A DNA stretch of 40,937 nucleotides from Poseidonibacter ostreae. GTDB taxonomy: Bacteria; Campylobacterota; Campylobacteria; Campylobacterales; Arcobacteraceae. The translations under genes and the position numbers were made by a program. Position 1 is the first letter of the stretch. Each line of letters starts with the position of its first letter. Below the pieces are notes generated by a model. The model did not search any database, was not told the origin of the DNA, and was given only the letters and a program-made list of their open reading frames with translations. The stretch is from assembly GCF_009208075.1 (NCBI RefSeq), contig NZ_WFKJ01000026.1, forward strand, positions 1-40,937, in the 5' to 3' direction. Positions 1-7,707 of this stretch are shown here, in pieces.

Positions 1-72
1 ATATACTTAGTAAAATTTTAGAATTAGCAAGATGATAGTACAATACAAAAAACTAATACTAAGACAATAAAT

Positions 73-1014
73 ATGGCATATAAGAAACACAAAAAAGGCT
101 TACATGAACGTAACCCACATAATAAAAGATATGATTTTCCTGAACTAATTAAAAGCTTAGCAAAATTAGGTGACTTTGTAGCAAAAAACAAATACGATGA
201 ATTATCAATAGACTTTTCAAACCCTGATGCTGTTTTGACTCTAAACAAAGCACTTTTATCTCACTTTTATGGTATTAAAAAGTGGTCCATTCCAAATGGC
301 TATCTTTGTCCTCCTATTCCTGGACGTGCTGATTATCTTCATTATATTGCTGATTTATTAGCTGAGTTTAATGATACAAAAATTCCAACAGGTACAAATG
401 TAAAAGGTTTAGATATTGGAATTGGTGCAAATTGTATTTATCCAATAGTTGGAAATAGTGTTTATAATTGGTCTTTTGTAGGTAGTGATATTGAAAAAGA
501 GTCTATTGAATCTTCTCAAAAAATTATTGAAAACAATCCTTCTTTAAAAGGAAATATTGAGTGTAGATTACAATTAAATCATGATAGTATTTTTACAGGA
601 ATTATTAAAGAAGATGATAAATTTGATTTTACTTTATGTAATCCACCTTTTCACAAGTCACAAAAAGAAGCTCAAGCTGGAAGTAAAAGAAAGGTTCAAA
701 ATCTTACAAAAACAGTAATAGAAAAAGCCTCTTTAAACTTTGGTGGAAAAAATAATGAATTATGGTGTAAAGGTGGAGAGCTTGCTTTTGTTAAAGCTAT
801 GATAAAACAGAGTAAAAAATATGCTAAAAACTGTTTTTGGTTTACAACTATAGTTTCAAAAAAAGACAATCTTCCTTTTATTTATGATGCTTTAGATGCA
901 ATTAATCCAGTTGCTTATAACACAATTGAAATGCAACATGGACAGAAGATTAGCAGAATTGTAATTTGGACATTTCTTACAAATGAAGAACAAAATCAAT
1001 GGTTCAAAAAATAA
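73..1014 (+). CDS. rlmF: 23S rRNA (adenine(1618)-N6)-methyltransferase RlmF
   Basis: This 313-residue protein matches the RlmF (YbiN) family, which methylates N6 of A1618 in 23S rRNA using S-adenosylmethionine. The N-terminus has the typical HKKGLHERNPHNKRYDF opening and a WSIPNGYLCPPIPGRADY block. The SAM-binding motif I is LDIGIGANCIYPI, near residues 113-125, and the catalytic NPPF motif lies near residue 190. Length is normal for the family. The ATG is the first in frame and has no strong Shine-Dalgarno. The last 16 bases overlap the next gene, so the two are probably co-transcribed. The assignment is firm; activity is inferred from family. Confidence 0.93.
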   Translation: MAYKKHKKGLHERNPHNKRYDFPELIKSLAKLGDFVAKNKYDELSIDFSNPDAVLTLNKALLSHFYGIKKWSIPNGYLCPPIPGRADYLHYIADLLAEFNDTKIPTGTNVKGLDIGIGANCIYPIVGNSVYNWSFVGSDIEKESIESSQKIIENNPSLKGNIECRLQLNHDSIFTGIIKEDDKFDFTLCNPPFHKSQKEAQAGSKRKVQNLTKTVIEKASLNFGGKNNELWCKGGELAFVKAMIKQSKKYAKNCFWFTTIVSKKDNLPFIYDALDAINPVAYNTIEMQHGQKISRIVIWTFLTNEEQNQWFKK

Positions 1015-1637
1015 AATCACTTTTTTTAATTTTAGTTCTATTTTCAACAGTAGGGCTAAATTCTCTTTTTGCAAATGATAGTAATTATTTAATTTATTCT
1101 GATATAAATAAAGTACCAACAAAAAAAGCAGCTTTAGTTTTAGGAACTGCAAAATATGTTTCAAAGGGCAAGCAAAACTATTTTTATACTTATCGTATAA
1201 AAGCTGCTGTAAAACTTTGGAAAGCAAAAAAAGTTGATGCTATAGTTGTTTCAGGTGATAAAAGTAAATATTATGATGAAGTTACAACTATGTATAAAGA
1301 TTTGATAAGAGCAGGGGTTCCAAAAAAATATATTACAAAAGATTACTTTGGTTTTAGGACTTTTGATTCAATTGTTCGAGCTAAAGAAGTTTTTGATTTA
1401 GATGATTATATTATTGTATCTCAAAAGTTTCATTTAAATCGTGCCCTTTATATTGCTCATGAAAAAGGACAAAATGCAATAGGTTTTGCAGCTAAAGCAA
1501 TTGAAGGAACTAAAGCTGCTAAAAAGATGGAAGAACGAGAAGCTCTAGCTCAAATAAAAGCTTTTTTAGATATTAATATTTTGATGACTAAACCTAAAGT
1601 CTTGGGAAAGAAGATAAAAGTAAATTATCGAGAATAA
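999..1637 (+). CDS. SanA/YdcF-like DUF218 envelope protein
   Basis: This 212-residue protein starts inside the end of rlmF. A hydrophobic N-terminal segment (about residues 5-25, SLFLILVLFSTVGLNSLFA) looks like a signal peptide or anchor, so the rest is probably periplasmic. The DUF218 core follows: a VLGTAKYVSKGK motif, then DAIVVSGDKSKYYDE, FRTFDSIVRAKEVF and IVSQKFHLNRALYIA. These are the hallmarks of SanA, linked in E. coli to envelope barrier function at high temperature; its exact reaction is not established. The 3' end overlaps by 13 bases the convergent histidine kinase gene, leaving no room for a terminator. Family call is good; role is inferred. Confidence 0.85.
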   Translation: MVQKIKSLFLILVLFSTVGLNSLFANDSNYLIYSDINKVPTKKAALVLGTAKYVSKGKQNYFYTYRIKAAVKLWKAKKVDAIVVSGDKSKYYDEVTTMYKDLIRAGVPKKYITKDYFGFRTFDSIVRAKEVFDLDDYIIVSQKFHLNRALYIAHEKGQNAIGFAAKAIEGTKAAKKMEEREALAQIKAFLDINILMTKPKVLGKKIKVNYRE

Positions 1638-4429
1638 CTATCAAAAGTTATTGTAAATTCACATCCTTTGTATTTTTTATCTTTATAAATATAGTTAGAG
1701 TTTTCAACTACTATTTTGCCTTTCATTCCCTCAACTATAAAGTTATAAGTAATATTTAATCCTAAACCTGTTCCTAAGCTTTGATATTTACTTGTTGTAT
1801 ATGGTTCAAAAACTTTTTTTATTAGTTTTTCATCAATGCCACCTGCATTATCTTTTATTTTTATAAGGATTTTTTCATCTTCTTTTCTACTAGTAATAAA
1901 AAAATATTTTTCATCTTTTGAAGATTGTTCAAATGCATCAATTGAGTTATTAATTATATTTATAAAAGCTTGAATAATATCATTTTGATAATTTTGCATG
2001 ATAATATTGTCATCTAAATCAAGTACAACTTTAAGATCACTTTTTATAATCGAACTATGAACAACATTTAAAAAACTTTTTATTGTATTTGTTAGATTAA
2101 AATCACTTATCTCTCTATTAGCTTTAATAAATTGTCTGAAATTATCTATTGTTTCTGATAAGTATTGAGTATTTTTATTTATAATTTCCATATGCTTATA
2201 AAAATCTTCATTTGATAAGATATCTAACTCTTTTTCAATCTTAGAAGCAGTTGCAATAGAAGAAATAATAGATAAAGGTTGTCTCCATTGATGCGCAATA
2301 TTACCAATCATTTCACCCATTGAAGCTAGTTTTGTCTGTTGAAAGATGATATCTTGCTGTTTTTTTTGTTCAGTAATATCTGTAATATAACCAATAAAAT
2401 GAGTAACTTTCTCATTTTCATCTTTTTTCATTACTGTATAATCTAAAACCCATTTTATATCACCATTTTTATGAAAAATTCTATATGGCTCATGTTTAAA
2501 ATAGTCTAAATTATTTGAAAGAGCATTCTTTACTTCTTCTCTTACTTTTTTTATATCATCTTTATGTATAAATTTTGAATATATAAAATGGTTTTGTAAA
2601 ACTTCTTCTTTTTTATAGCCTAATAATTTATAAATACTAGTAGATATATACTCTATATCCCAATCAGAATTGTTTTTCCATTCAAAAAGTACTGAATCAC
2701 CTTTATCAAATAGTGATAATAAATTTGCTTGTGAATCTGTAAGTGATTTAGCTAATTTATTTAGCTCTTCTAACTTATCTAATTGCTCTTTTCTTTTTGT
2801 TACATCGTGACCAATTCCTAATACACCAATAATTTTGCCATTATGATCATGCATAGCTTTTTTTGTTGTATCAAGTAAAACTTGTTGTTTACTAGATGGA
2901 TAAGATACCCATTCTTCATTTATAAGAGATCCTGATGCTTTCATAGCTAATTTATCATTTAATCTAAATTCATCAGAAGTTTTTTTATCTTTAAATTCAT
3001 AATCAGTTTTATTAATAATATCTTCTTTTTTAGCTCCAAAAAACTTTTCAAATTCATGATTACACATTAAGTATTTTCCATTTGTATCTTTTAGCCAAAT
3101 CATATCAGGGATAGTTTCTAGTATATTTTTATTTAATAATTCACTATCTCTTAATTTAATTTCATACGATTTTCGTAAAGAAATATCATTTATAGTCCAT
3201 AAAACACCATTTGTTAATTCAATTGGAAGAGTTTTATCTAAAACTTTTCCTGAAAGTTCACACCATATGATAGTTCCATCTTTTTTCTTGAATTTATACT
3301 CTATATTAAAAAGTTCATTATCTTTTAAATGTAATGCAAACTGCTTTTTAAAATTTGAATTACTACTTTTTGATATATGAAAATCACTTGTCTTTCTACC
3401 AATTATTTCATCTACTGATTTATAACCAAAAATTTCTGCAAAACGCTTATTTGCTTTTATTATTTTTCTTCTATTATTTATATATATTAAACCACTTTGT
3501 GTATTATTAAATAGTTGCGAAAGTTGATACTCATTTTCAAGAACTTTTTTATAAACATTATCTTTCTCAATTGCTATTGAAGCCATATTTGAATAAGAAG
3601 AAATCAATTTTAATTCAAATTCAGAGGGTGCTTTATATATGCTATTATATATTGCAAAAGTTCCAAGAACTTCATTATTTGAAGATATAATTGGTTCAGA
3701 CCAACATGCATGTAAGTTTGCTTTTCTTGTTAATTCTAAATAAGGTTGCCAATTTTCATGAGTATCAATATTTTCTATAATAACTCTTTGTTTCTTATAA
3801 GCAGCACTTCCACAAGAACCAATTTTTTCGCCAATTTCAACACCATTTATAGCTTCATTATAAAAATCAGGCAGACTTGGTGCAGCACCTTTTAATAGAT
3901 GTTTTTTACTTTTATCTAATAATAGAATAGAACATTTAGTGTCTTCATTTCTTTCTTCTGCTAAAGAGATGATTTTTGTTAAAATTTTTTCTAAATCATT
4001 TTCTATCGCAATATATTCTAATAAGGATTTATTATCTTCATATATTAATTCATACTCTTTTCTAATAGTTATATTTCTTGCAACACAAAATAGTCCAACT
4101 TCATTATCTTCTAAATCATAAAGTATTTGTTTTGATATATTAAAATATGAGATGCCATTATCATCTTTTACTATTTGTTCTTCCATATTTTCTAAATCTA
4201 TTTTATTTTCTAATATTTCTAAATCTATTTTTCTGAATCTACTTGCATCTTCTTTATTAAATAAATCATAGTCAGTTTTAAAAAGTACATCTTCTCTACT
4301 TTTATTAATAAAAGTTAAAAATGCTTTGTTTATATGAGTATATTGTCCTTTAAAGTTTTTAATAAATACTAAATCAGACATTAATTCTATAAAATTGTGT
4401 AATTCTTTTAAGTCATGTTTTGTTTTCAT
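1625..4429 (-). CDS. Soluble multi-PAS/GAF hybrid-sensing histidine kinase
   Basis: This 934-residue protein has no obvious membrane span, so it is probably a cytoplasmic sensor. Domains in order are PAS (about 8-125), GAF (about 145-295, with GSCGSAAYKKQRVI and WSEPIISSNNEVLGTFAIY), three more PAS domains (about 305-425, 430-550, 575-695), a HisKA dimerisation domain and an HATPase. The phospho-acceptor is His713 in GNIAHQWRQP. ATP-binding boxes are intact: the N-box INIINNSIDAF, DNAGGID, and GTGLGLNITYNFI. No receiver domain is fused, and no response regulator lies beside it, so it is an orphan kinase. It follows aat by one base and is probably in the same transcript. The ligand or cofactor of each PAS domain cannot be told from the sequence. 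Confidence 0.92.
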   Translation of the reverse strand: MKTKHDLKELHNFIELMSDLVFIKNFKGQYTHINKAFLTFINKSREDVLFKTDYDLFNKEDASRFRKIDLEILENKIDLENMEEQIVKDDNGISYFNISKQILYDLEDNEVGLFCVARNITIRKEYELIYEDNKSLLEYIAIENDLEKILTKIISLAEERNEDTKCSILLLDKSKKHLLKGAAPSLPDFYNEAINGVEIGEKIGSCGSAAYKKQRVIIENIDTHENWQPYLELTRKANLHACWSEPIISSNNEVLGTFAIYNSIYKAPSEFELKLISSYSNMASIAIEKDNVYKKVLENEYQLSQLFNNTQSGLIYINNRRKIIKANKRFAEIFGYKSVDEIIGRKTSDFHISKSSNSNFKKQFALHLKDNELFNIEYKFKKKDGTIIWCELSGKVLDKTLPIELTNGVLWTINDISLRKSYEIKLRDSELLNKNILETIPDMIWLKDTNGKYLMCNHEFEKFFGAKKEDIINKTDYEFKDKKTSDEFRLNDKLAMKASGSLINEEWVSYPSSKQQVLLDTTKKAMHDHNGKIIGVLGIGHDVTKRKEQLDKLEELNKLAKSLTDSQANLLSLFDKGDSVLFEWKNNSDWDIEYISTSIYKLLGYKKEEVLQNHFIYSKFIHKDDIKKVREEVKNALSNNLDYFKHEPYRIFHKNGDIKWVLDYTVMKKDENEKVTHFIGYITDITEQKKQQDIIFQQTKLASMGEMIGNIAHQWRQPLSIISSIATASKIEKELDILSNEDFYKHMEIINKNTQYLSETIDNFRQFIKANREISDFNLTNTIKSFLNVVHSSIIKSDLKVVLDLDDNIIMQNYQNDIIQAFINIINNSIDAFEQSSKDEKYFFITSRKEDEKILIKIKDNAGGIDEKLIKKVFEPYTTSKYQSLGTGLGLNITYNFIVEGMKGKIVVENSNYIYKDKKYKGCEFTITFDSYSR

Positions 4430-4430
4430 T

Positions 4431-5096
4431 TTAGACCTTTAGTATATTAAAATATTCTTCTCTAGAAATCTCTTTTGCACCTAGTGAAGCTAAGTGATCA
4501 TTATAAACTTGACAATCAATCATTTTGATGCCATTTTCCTTAGCCTGATTACATAAATGATAAAAAGCTACTTTTGAAGTATCATTTACTTTTGCAAACA
4601 TGCTTTCTCCACAAAATACATCATTTATAAGAAGACCATATAGTCCTCCAACAAGCTTCTCTTCTAAATAACACTCTATTGAAAATACATAACCTAATTC
4701 AAAAAGATTAGTATATGCTTGAATAAATTCCTCACTAATCCAAGTATCTTCTTCATGTTTTCTTTTAATATTAGCACAGTTTTTTATTACTTCTTCAAAG
4801 TTTTCATTTGATTTAATAACAAAACCCTTGTTTTTTATACTTTTTTTCAAGCTTTTTGAGAGCTTAAAATCTTCTGGATAAAGAACCATTCTTTTCTTAG
4901 GACTATACCAATGGATATAATTACTTTCATCTATAAACCATGGGAATATAGCATTTTTATAAGCTTTTATTAATCTTTGTGGATGAAAATCTCCTCCTAT
5001 TGCAACTAGGTCATTATTCATCATTTTTAAGCTTGGAAAAGTAAAATTATTTTCTTCTAAAAGGTAAACCTTTTCTTCTATATCCAGTAATTCCAT
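4431..5096 (-). CDS. aat: Leucyl/phenylalanyl-tRNA-protein transferase
   Basis: Aat transfers Leu or Phe from aminoacyl-tRNA to the N-terminus of proteins that begin with Arg or Lys, marking them for ClpS/ClpAP under the N-end rule. The 221-residue sequence carries the family blocks in order: AIGGDFHPQRLIKAY, IFPWF, WYSPKKR, DTWISEEFIQAY, LVGGLYG, CGESMF, and DCQVYNDHLASLGA. Length is normal. It is the first large gene upstream of the PAS/GAF kinase (one-base gap), and a small ORF lies 44 bases upstream on the same strand. Confidence is high. Confidence 0.95.
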   Translation of the reverse strand: MELLDIEEKVYLLEENNFTFPSLKMMNNDLVAIGGDFHPQRLIKAYKNAIFPWFIDESNYIHWYSPKKRMVLYPEDFKLSKSLKKSIKNKGFVIKSNENFEEVIKNCANIKRKHEEDTWISEEFIQAYTNLFELGYVFSIECYLEEKLVGGLYGLLINDVFCGESMFAKVNDTSKVAFYHLCNQAKENGIKMIDCQVYNDHLASLGAKEISREEYFNILKV

Positions 5097-5140
5097 GATA
5101 TTATTTTATCTTAAAAAGAATAAATGTAAGTTCAATATTA

Positions 5141-5311
5141 TTAACATTCGTCTTTTAAGGTAATTGTCCAGTCTTTATATTCTGGATTATTTTTGATTTC
5201 ATCTATTTGTTTTTGAGTTAAATCTTGATACTTCATAGTTTTACCATCCCAAATAATACACTCAAATAGTTCTTCTTTTACAAATATATTTTTTATAGTA
5301 TTTAAAAACAT
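5141..5311 (-). CDS. 56-residue small ORF, unknown function
   Basis: I read this ORF directly from the minus strand. It begins MFLNTIKNIFVKEELFECII, continues through WDGKTMKYQDLTQKQIDEIK, and ends WTITLKDEC. The ATG follows an AAAGGA Shine-Dalgarno about 5 bases upstream, and codon use looks like its neighbours. It sits 44 bases upstream of aat on the same strand and diverges from the structured RNA at 5391. The protein is small, soluble and mixed in charge, with Cys18 and a C-terminal Cys. I do not recognise a family. It is likely a genuine small protein because of its ribosome site and full use of an otherwise empty gap. Confidence 0.6.
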   Translation of the reverse strand: MFLNTIKNIFVKEELFECIIWDGKTMKYQDLTQKQIDEIKNNPEYKDWTITLKDEC

Positions 5312-5378
5312 TAGAATCCTTTAATTAATTTTATAAAAATAATACTAAAATTAAGCAAAGTTTAATTTAAAAAGATGT

Positions 5379-5384
5379 TATAAT
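5379..5384 (+). promoter_or_regulatory. Extended -10 promoter for the structured RNA
   Basis: TATAAT at 5379-5384 is preceded by TG at 5376-5377, forming the extended -10 typical of Campylobacterota. There is no clear -35. Transcription would begin near 5391, giving an RNA that reaches the terminator at 5523-5556. Confidence 0.6.
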
Positions 5385-5390
5385 GTCAGT

Positions 5391-5556
5391 AAGAAAATAG
5401 TACGGAGGTGTAAATGACGAAGGTTTCACATTTTTAGTATTGTTACAAACTAAGATAATAATTTAAATCACTGTGTAGTGATAAGTTAAATAAATGTTTT
5501 ATTTAACTAAGTATTTAAAAAAGGGAGATTAACTTTTAGTTAACTCCCTTTTTTTA
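5391..5556 (+). ncRNA. Candidate small RNA or leader with a 7-codon ORF
   Basis: Between a TGnTATAAT promoter and an intrinsic terminator lies about 165 bases of RNA with visible structure. Near the 5' end is a very strong ribosome site (GGAGG, 5404-5408), five bases before an ORF of seven codons, MTKVSHF (5414-5437). Two hairpins follow: a 5-bp stem at 5468-5481 (TCACT/AGTGA) and an 11-bp stem with a 3-base loop at 5484-5508. The terminator closes the unit. The DUF4344 gene starts 31 bases after it with no convincing promoter of its own, so this may be either a free small RNA or an attenuating leader of that gene. It does not look like tmRNA, SRP RNA, RNase P RNA or 6S RNA. Confidence 0.5.
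5523..5556 (+). terminator. Intrinsic terminator of the structured RNA
   Basis: GGGAG pairs with CTCCC and TTAAC with GTTAA around a TTTTA loop, with one bulged A, followed by a run of seven T. An A-rich tract precedes the stem, so it could also stop transcription on the other strand. Confidence 0.85.
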
Positions 5557-5587
5557 TGCCTAATAACTTCAAAAAGATGGATAGTAT

Positions 5588-6355
5588 ATGTTTTATAAAA
5601 GAGTTGTTTTAATATTGCTTTTTCCTTTACTTACTGTAAGTAGTTTATATTCTAATAATATAAAGTTAAGTTTTTTAAAGCCTAATAACTATTTTGAAAA
5701 ACAAATAAAAAACAGTCTAAAGAATTCTGATTCATTAGATATTTTGATAGATACTTTAAATAGTAATTTCACTTTTAAAAAAGAAATAGTTATTGAAATA
5801 GGGCGAAATACAGGACCTTTATATGAGAATAAAACAAATAAAATTCTAATTCCTTATATCTTTTACCAAGAAACATATGATATGTTTAAAGAAGCTGAGT
5901 ATGAAAAAACTGGTATTACACTAAAAGAGGCTACTATTGATGTTTTTATACAAACAATACTACATGAATTAGCACATGCAATAATTAAAATCCACAATTT
6001 ACCAATTGTTGGAAAAGAAGAAGATATTGCAGATAGTTTTGCTGCTATTATTTTAATAGAATTTTTTAAAAATGGAGATGAAATACTTTTAACTTCTTCT
6101 GATGCTTTTAAACTTTATAGCAATAAGTATAAGTTTAACCAAGAAGATTTTATTGATGAGCATAGCTTAGATATACAAAGATTTTATGATTCTATATGTT
6201 ATGTTTATGGAAGTTACCCCATAAAGTATAAAAATCTTTTGAAAAGTCTGAATTACAGTGAAGATAGAAAACTTTTATGTGAAGAAGATTATATTAAAAA
6301 TGTAAATAATTGGTTTCATATTTTAAGAAATTATTTGAATAAAAATAGAACATAA
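5588..6355 (+). CDS. DUF4344-type zinc metallopeptidase, secreted
   Basis: This 255-residue protein has an N-terminal signal peptide (VVLILLFPLLTVSSLYS). Its core matches the DUF4344 putative metallopeptidase family: IEIGRNTGPLYENKTNKILIPY, then the zinc motif HELAHA (HExxH, about residues 130-135), then EEDIADSF, where the downstream acidic residues would supply the third zinc ligand. It is therefore expected to be a periplasmic or surface zinc peptidase; no substrate is suggested by the context. The ATG has only a weak ribosome site (GGAT), and the gene starts 31 bases after a strong terminator, so expression may depend on read-through from the upstream RNA. Family call is good; activity is inferred. 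Confidence 0.78.
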   Translation: MFYKRVVLILLFPLLTVSSLYSNNIKLSFLKPNNYFEKQIKNSLKNSDSLDILIDTLNSNFTFKKEIVIEIGRNTGPLYENKTNKILIPYIFYQETYDMFKEAEYEKTGITLKEATIDVFIQTILHELAHAIIKIHNLPIVGKEEDIADSFAAIILIEFFKNGDEILLTSSDAFKLYSNKYKFNQEDFIDEHSLDIQRFYDSICYVYGSYPIKYKNLLKSLNYSEDRKLLCEEDYIKNVNNWFHILRNYLNKNRT

Positions 6356-6414
6356 GCTTGTTATTCAAATAGTTTTAGATATTATTTCAATAAAGTATAA
6401 TTTCTGGAGATTTT

Positions 6415-7254
6415 TTGAAGATAGATATATCAGAATCGTTTATAAATAAAAGTAGAGTTAATTTAATAAAAAAGATTTGTGGCAATAAAGCTGGTGAAGA
6501 ACTAGAAAAAGCTGTTTCAAATGCTTTTGAAAATATAGCAGACTCACTTGATGAAAAAACATATAAATTAATTGATTTTATCACTAAACTTGATAATATT
6601 AATACTCATACAGATGAGAACTTGCCTAATTACACATTAAAAAATAAAAATGTTCATGTTATAAAAGATGAAAAAAGTTTAAATGAAGCAGTTTCATCTT
6701 TGAATAATTCTAAAATATTAGGATTTGATACAGAACAAAAACCAATTTTTCAAAAAGGTGTTCCTCCAAGTCCTATTGCAATTATTCAAATGTCTAATGC
6801 AAGTGATTGTTATTTGTTTCAAGTTCATTTAATAAAAAATATAAAACCACTGTTAGATATTTTGACCAATAGAAATATTGTAAAAGTTGGAATTGGTTTA
6901 GATGGTGACAATTCAGCTTTATATAAAGAGTTTAGAATAAGGCCAAAATGTTGTATTGATTTTGGTTCTTTATTCAAATCAAAAATGGCATATCCAAATG
7001 ATATTGGAGCAAAAAAGAGTGTTTTACTTTTTTTAAATAAAAACTTACAAAAATCGAAAAAAATATCTAGATCTAACTGGGAAAATATAAACTTAACAGA
7101 TACTCAAGTTAAATATGCAAGTGAGGATGCTTCTTGTGTTTATGATGTATTTTGTAATATGCTTACAACTTATCCTTTTCTGATTCAAATACTTCCTTCA
7201 TGGTTTGAAGAAAGATATAACAAAAATGAATATAGAGAATTAATCAAAATATAG
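6415..7254 (+). CDS. DEDDy 3'-5' exonuclease, WRN-exonuclease-like
   Basis: A 279-residue protein starting at TTG (6415), chosen because TGGAGA lies seven bases upstream and no ATG fits. An N-terminal alpha-helical segment of about 75 residues precedes a DnaQ-like exonuclease fold. Motif I is LGFDTEQKP (Asp, Glu), motif II is VGIGLDGD (Asp), and motif III is YASEDASCVYDVF, with Tyr and Asp four residues apart as in the DEDDy class. That resembles the exonuclease domain of WRN and related bacterial ribonuclease D-like proteins. It would remove nucleotides from a 3' end with two metal ions; whether DNA or RNA is the substrate is not visible. It appears to be transcribed alone. Confidence 0.85.
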   Translation: MKIDISESFINKSRVNLIKKICGNKAGEELEKAVSNAFENIADSLDEKTYKLIDFITKLDNINTHTDENLPNYTLKNKNVHVIKDEKSLNEAVSSLNNSKILGFDTEQKPIFQKGVPPSPIAIIQMSNASDCYLFQVHLIKNIKPLLDILTNRNIVKVGIGLDGDNSALYKEFRIRPKCCIDFGSLFKSKMAYPNDIGAKKSVLLFLNKNLQKSKKISRSNWENINLTDTQVKYASEDASCVYDVFCNMLTTYPFLIQILPSWFEERYNKNEYRELIKI

Positions 7255-7346
7255 CTAAATATACAACTTTTATACATCATTAGTGTAACTATTGCCTTTT
7301 TTTTGTATAAAAGTGAAAAAATATTGATATTGTAAAATTTTTTTGC

Positions 7347-7352
7347 TATACT
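7347..7352 (+). promoter_or_regulatory. Promoter of the cold-shock gene
   Basis: TATACT at 7347-7352 has TG at 7344-7345, again an extended -10. A start near 7359 would leave an untranslated leader of about 80 bases, a length compatible with the cold-responsive leaders of csp genes, though no specific cold-box motif is evident. Confidence 0.5.
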
Positions 7353-7438
7353 TTAATAACTGAAACATAGAAGAGTATTTACTTTTTATTTTCGACCACT
7401 TTAGAAATAGAGTGTATTACAATTATAAGGATTTTGCA

Positions 7439-7657
7439 ATGGCAGAACAAGTTAACGGAACTGTAAAATGGTTCAATAGTGAAAAAGGTTTTGGATTTAT
7501 CCAACAAGAGACTGGTGGCGATGATGTATTCGTACACTTTAGACAAATCAATAACACAGGTTATGGTAGAGTTTCTCTTGAAGAAGGACAAAAAGTGTCT
7601 TTTGAAATCGGTGAAGGTCAAAAAGGACCTCAAGCTCAAAACGTTACAATTCTGTAA
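7439..7657 (+). CDS. Cold-shock domain protein
   Basis: This is a 72-residue single cold-shock domain. It opens [20 protein letters not shown], with RNP1 (KGFGFI) and RNP2 (VFVHF) both intact, so it should bind single-stranded RNA or DNA and act as an RNA chaperone. The ATG at 7439 is preferred over an upstream in-frame GTG at 7412: it has a TAAGGAT ribosome site and gives the standard family N-terminus. Its codons are more regular and GC-richer than its neighbours, as expected for a highly expressed gene. It stands alone between a promoter and a strong palindromic terminator. Confidence 0.95.
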   Translation: MAEQVNGTVKWFNSEKGFGFIQQETGGDDVFVHFRQINNTGYGRVSLEEGQKVSFEIGEGQKGPQAQNVTIL

Positions 7658-7664
7658 GTTTTTT

Positions 7665-7707
7665 CAATAAGCAGATTTAAATCTGCTTATTGTTTCTTTC
7701 TTTTTCT
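7665..7707 (+). terminator. Terminator of the cold-shock gene
   Basis: A perfect 28-base palindrome (7665-7692; half site CAATAAGCAGATTT) is followed by a T-rich tract on the plus strand. On the minus strand the following bases are A-rich, so it mainly serves the csp gene. Confidence 0.85.

Noticed and set aside
5391-5556. 6S, SRP, RNase P or tmRNA identity for the structured RNA
   Set aside because: The ends do not pair as in 6S or tmRNA, the SRP apical loop is missing, and it is far shorter than RNase P RNA.
7412-7438. GTG start extending the cold-shock protein by nine residues
   Set aside because: The standard csp N-terminus and a good ribosome site place the start at ATG 7439.
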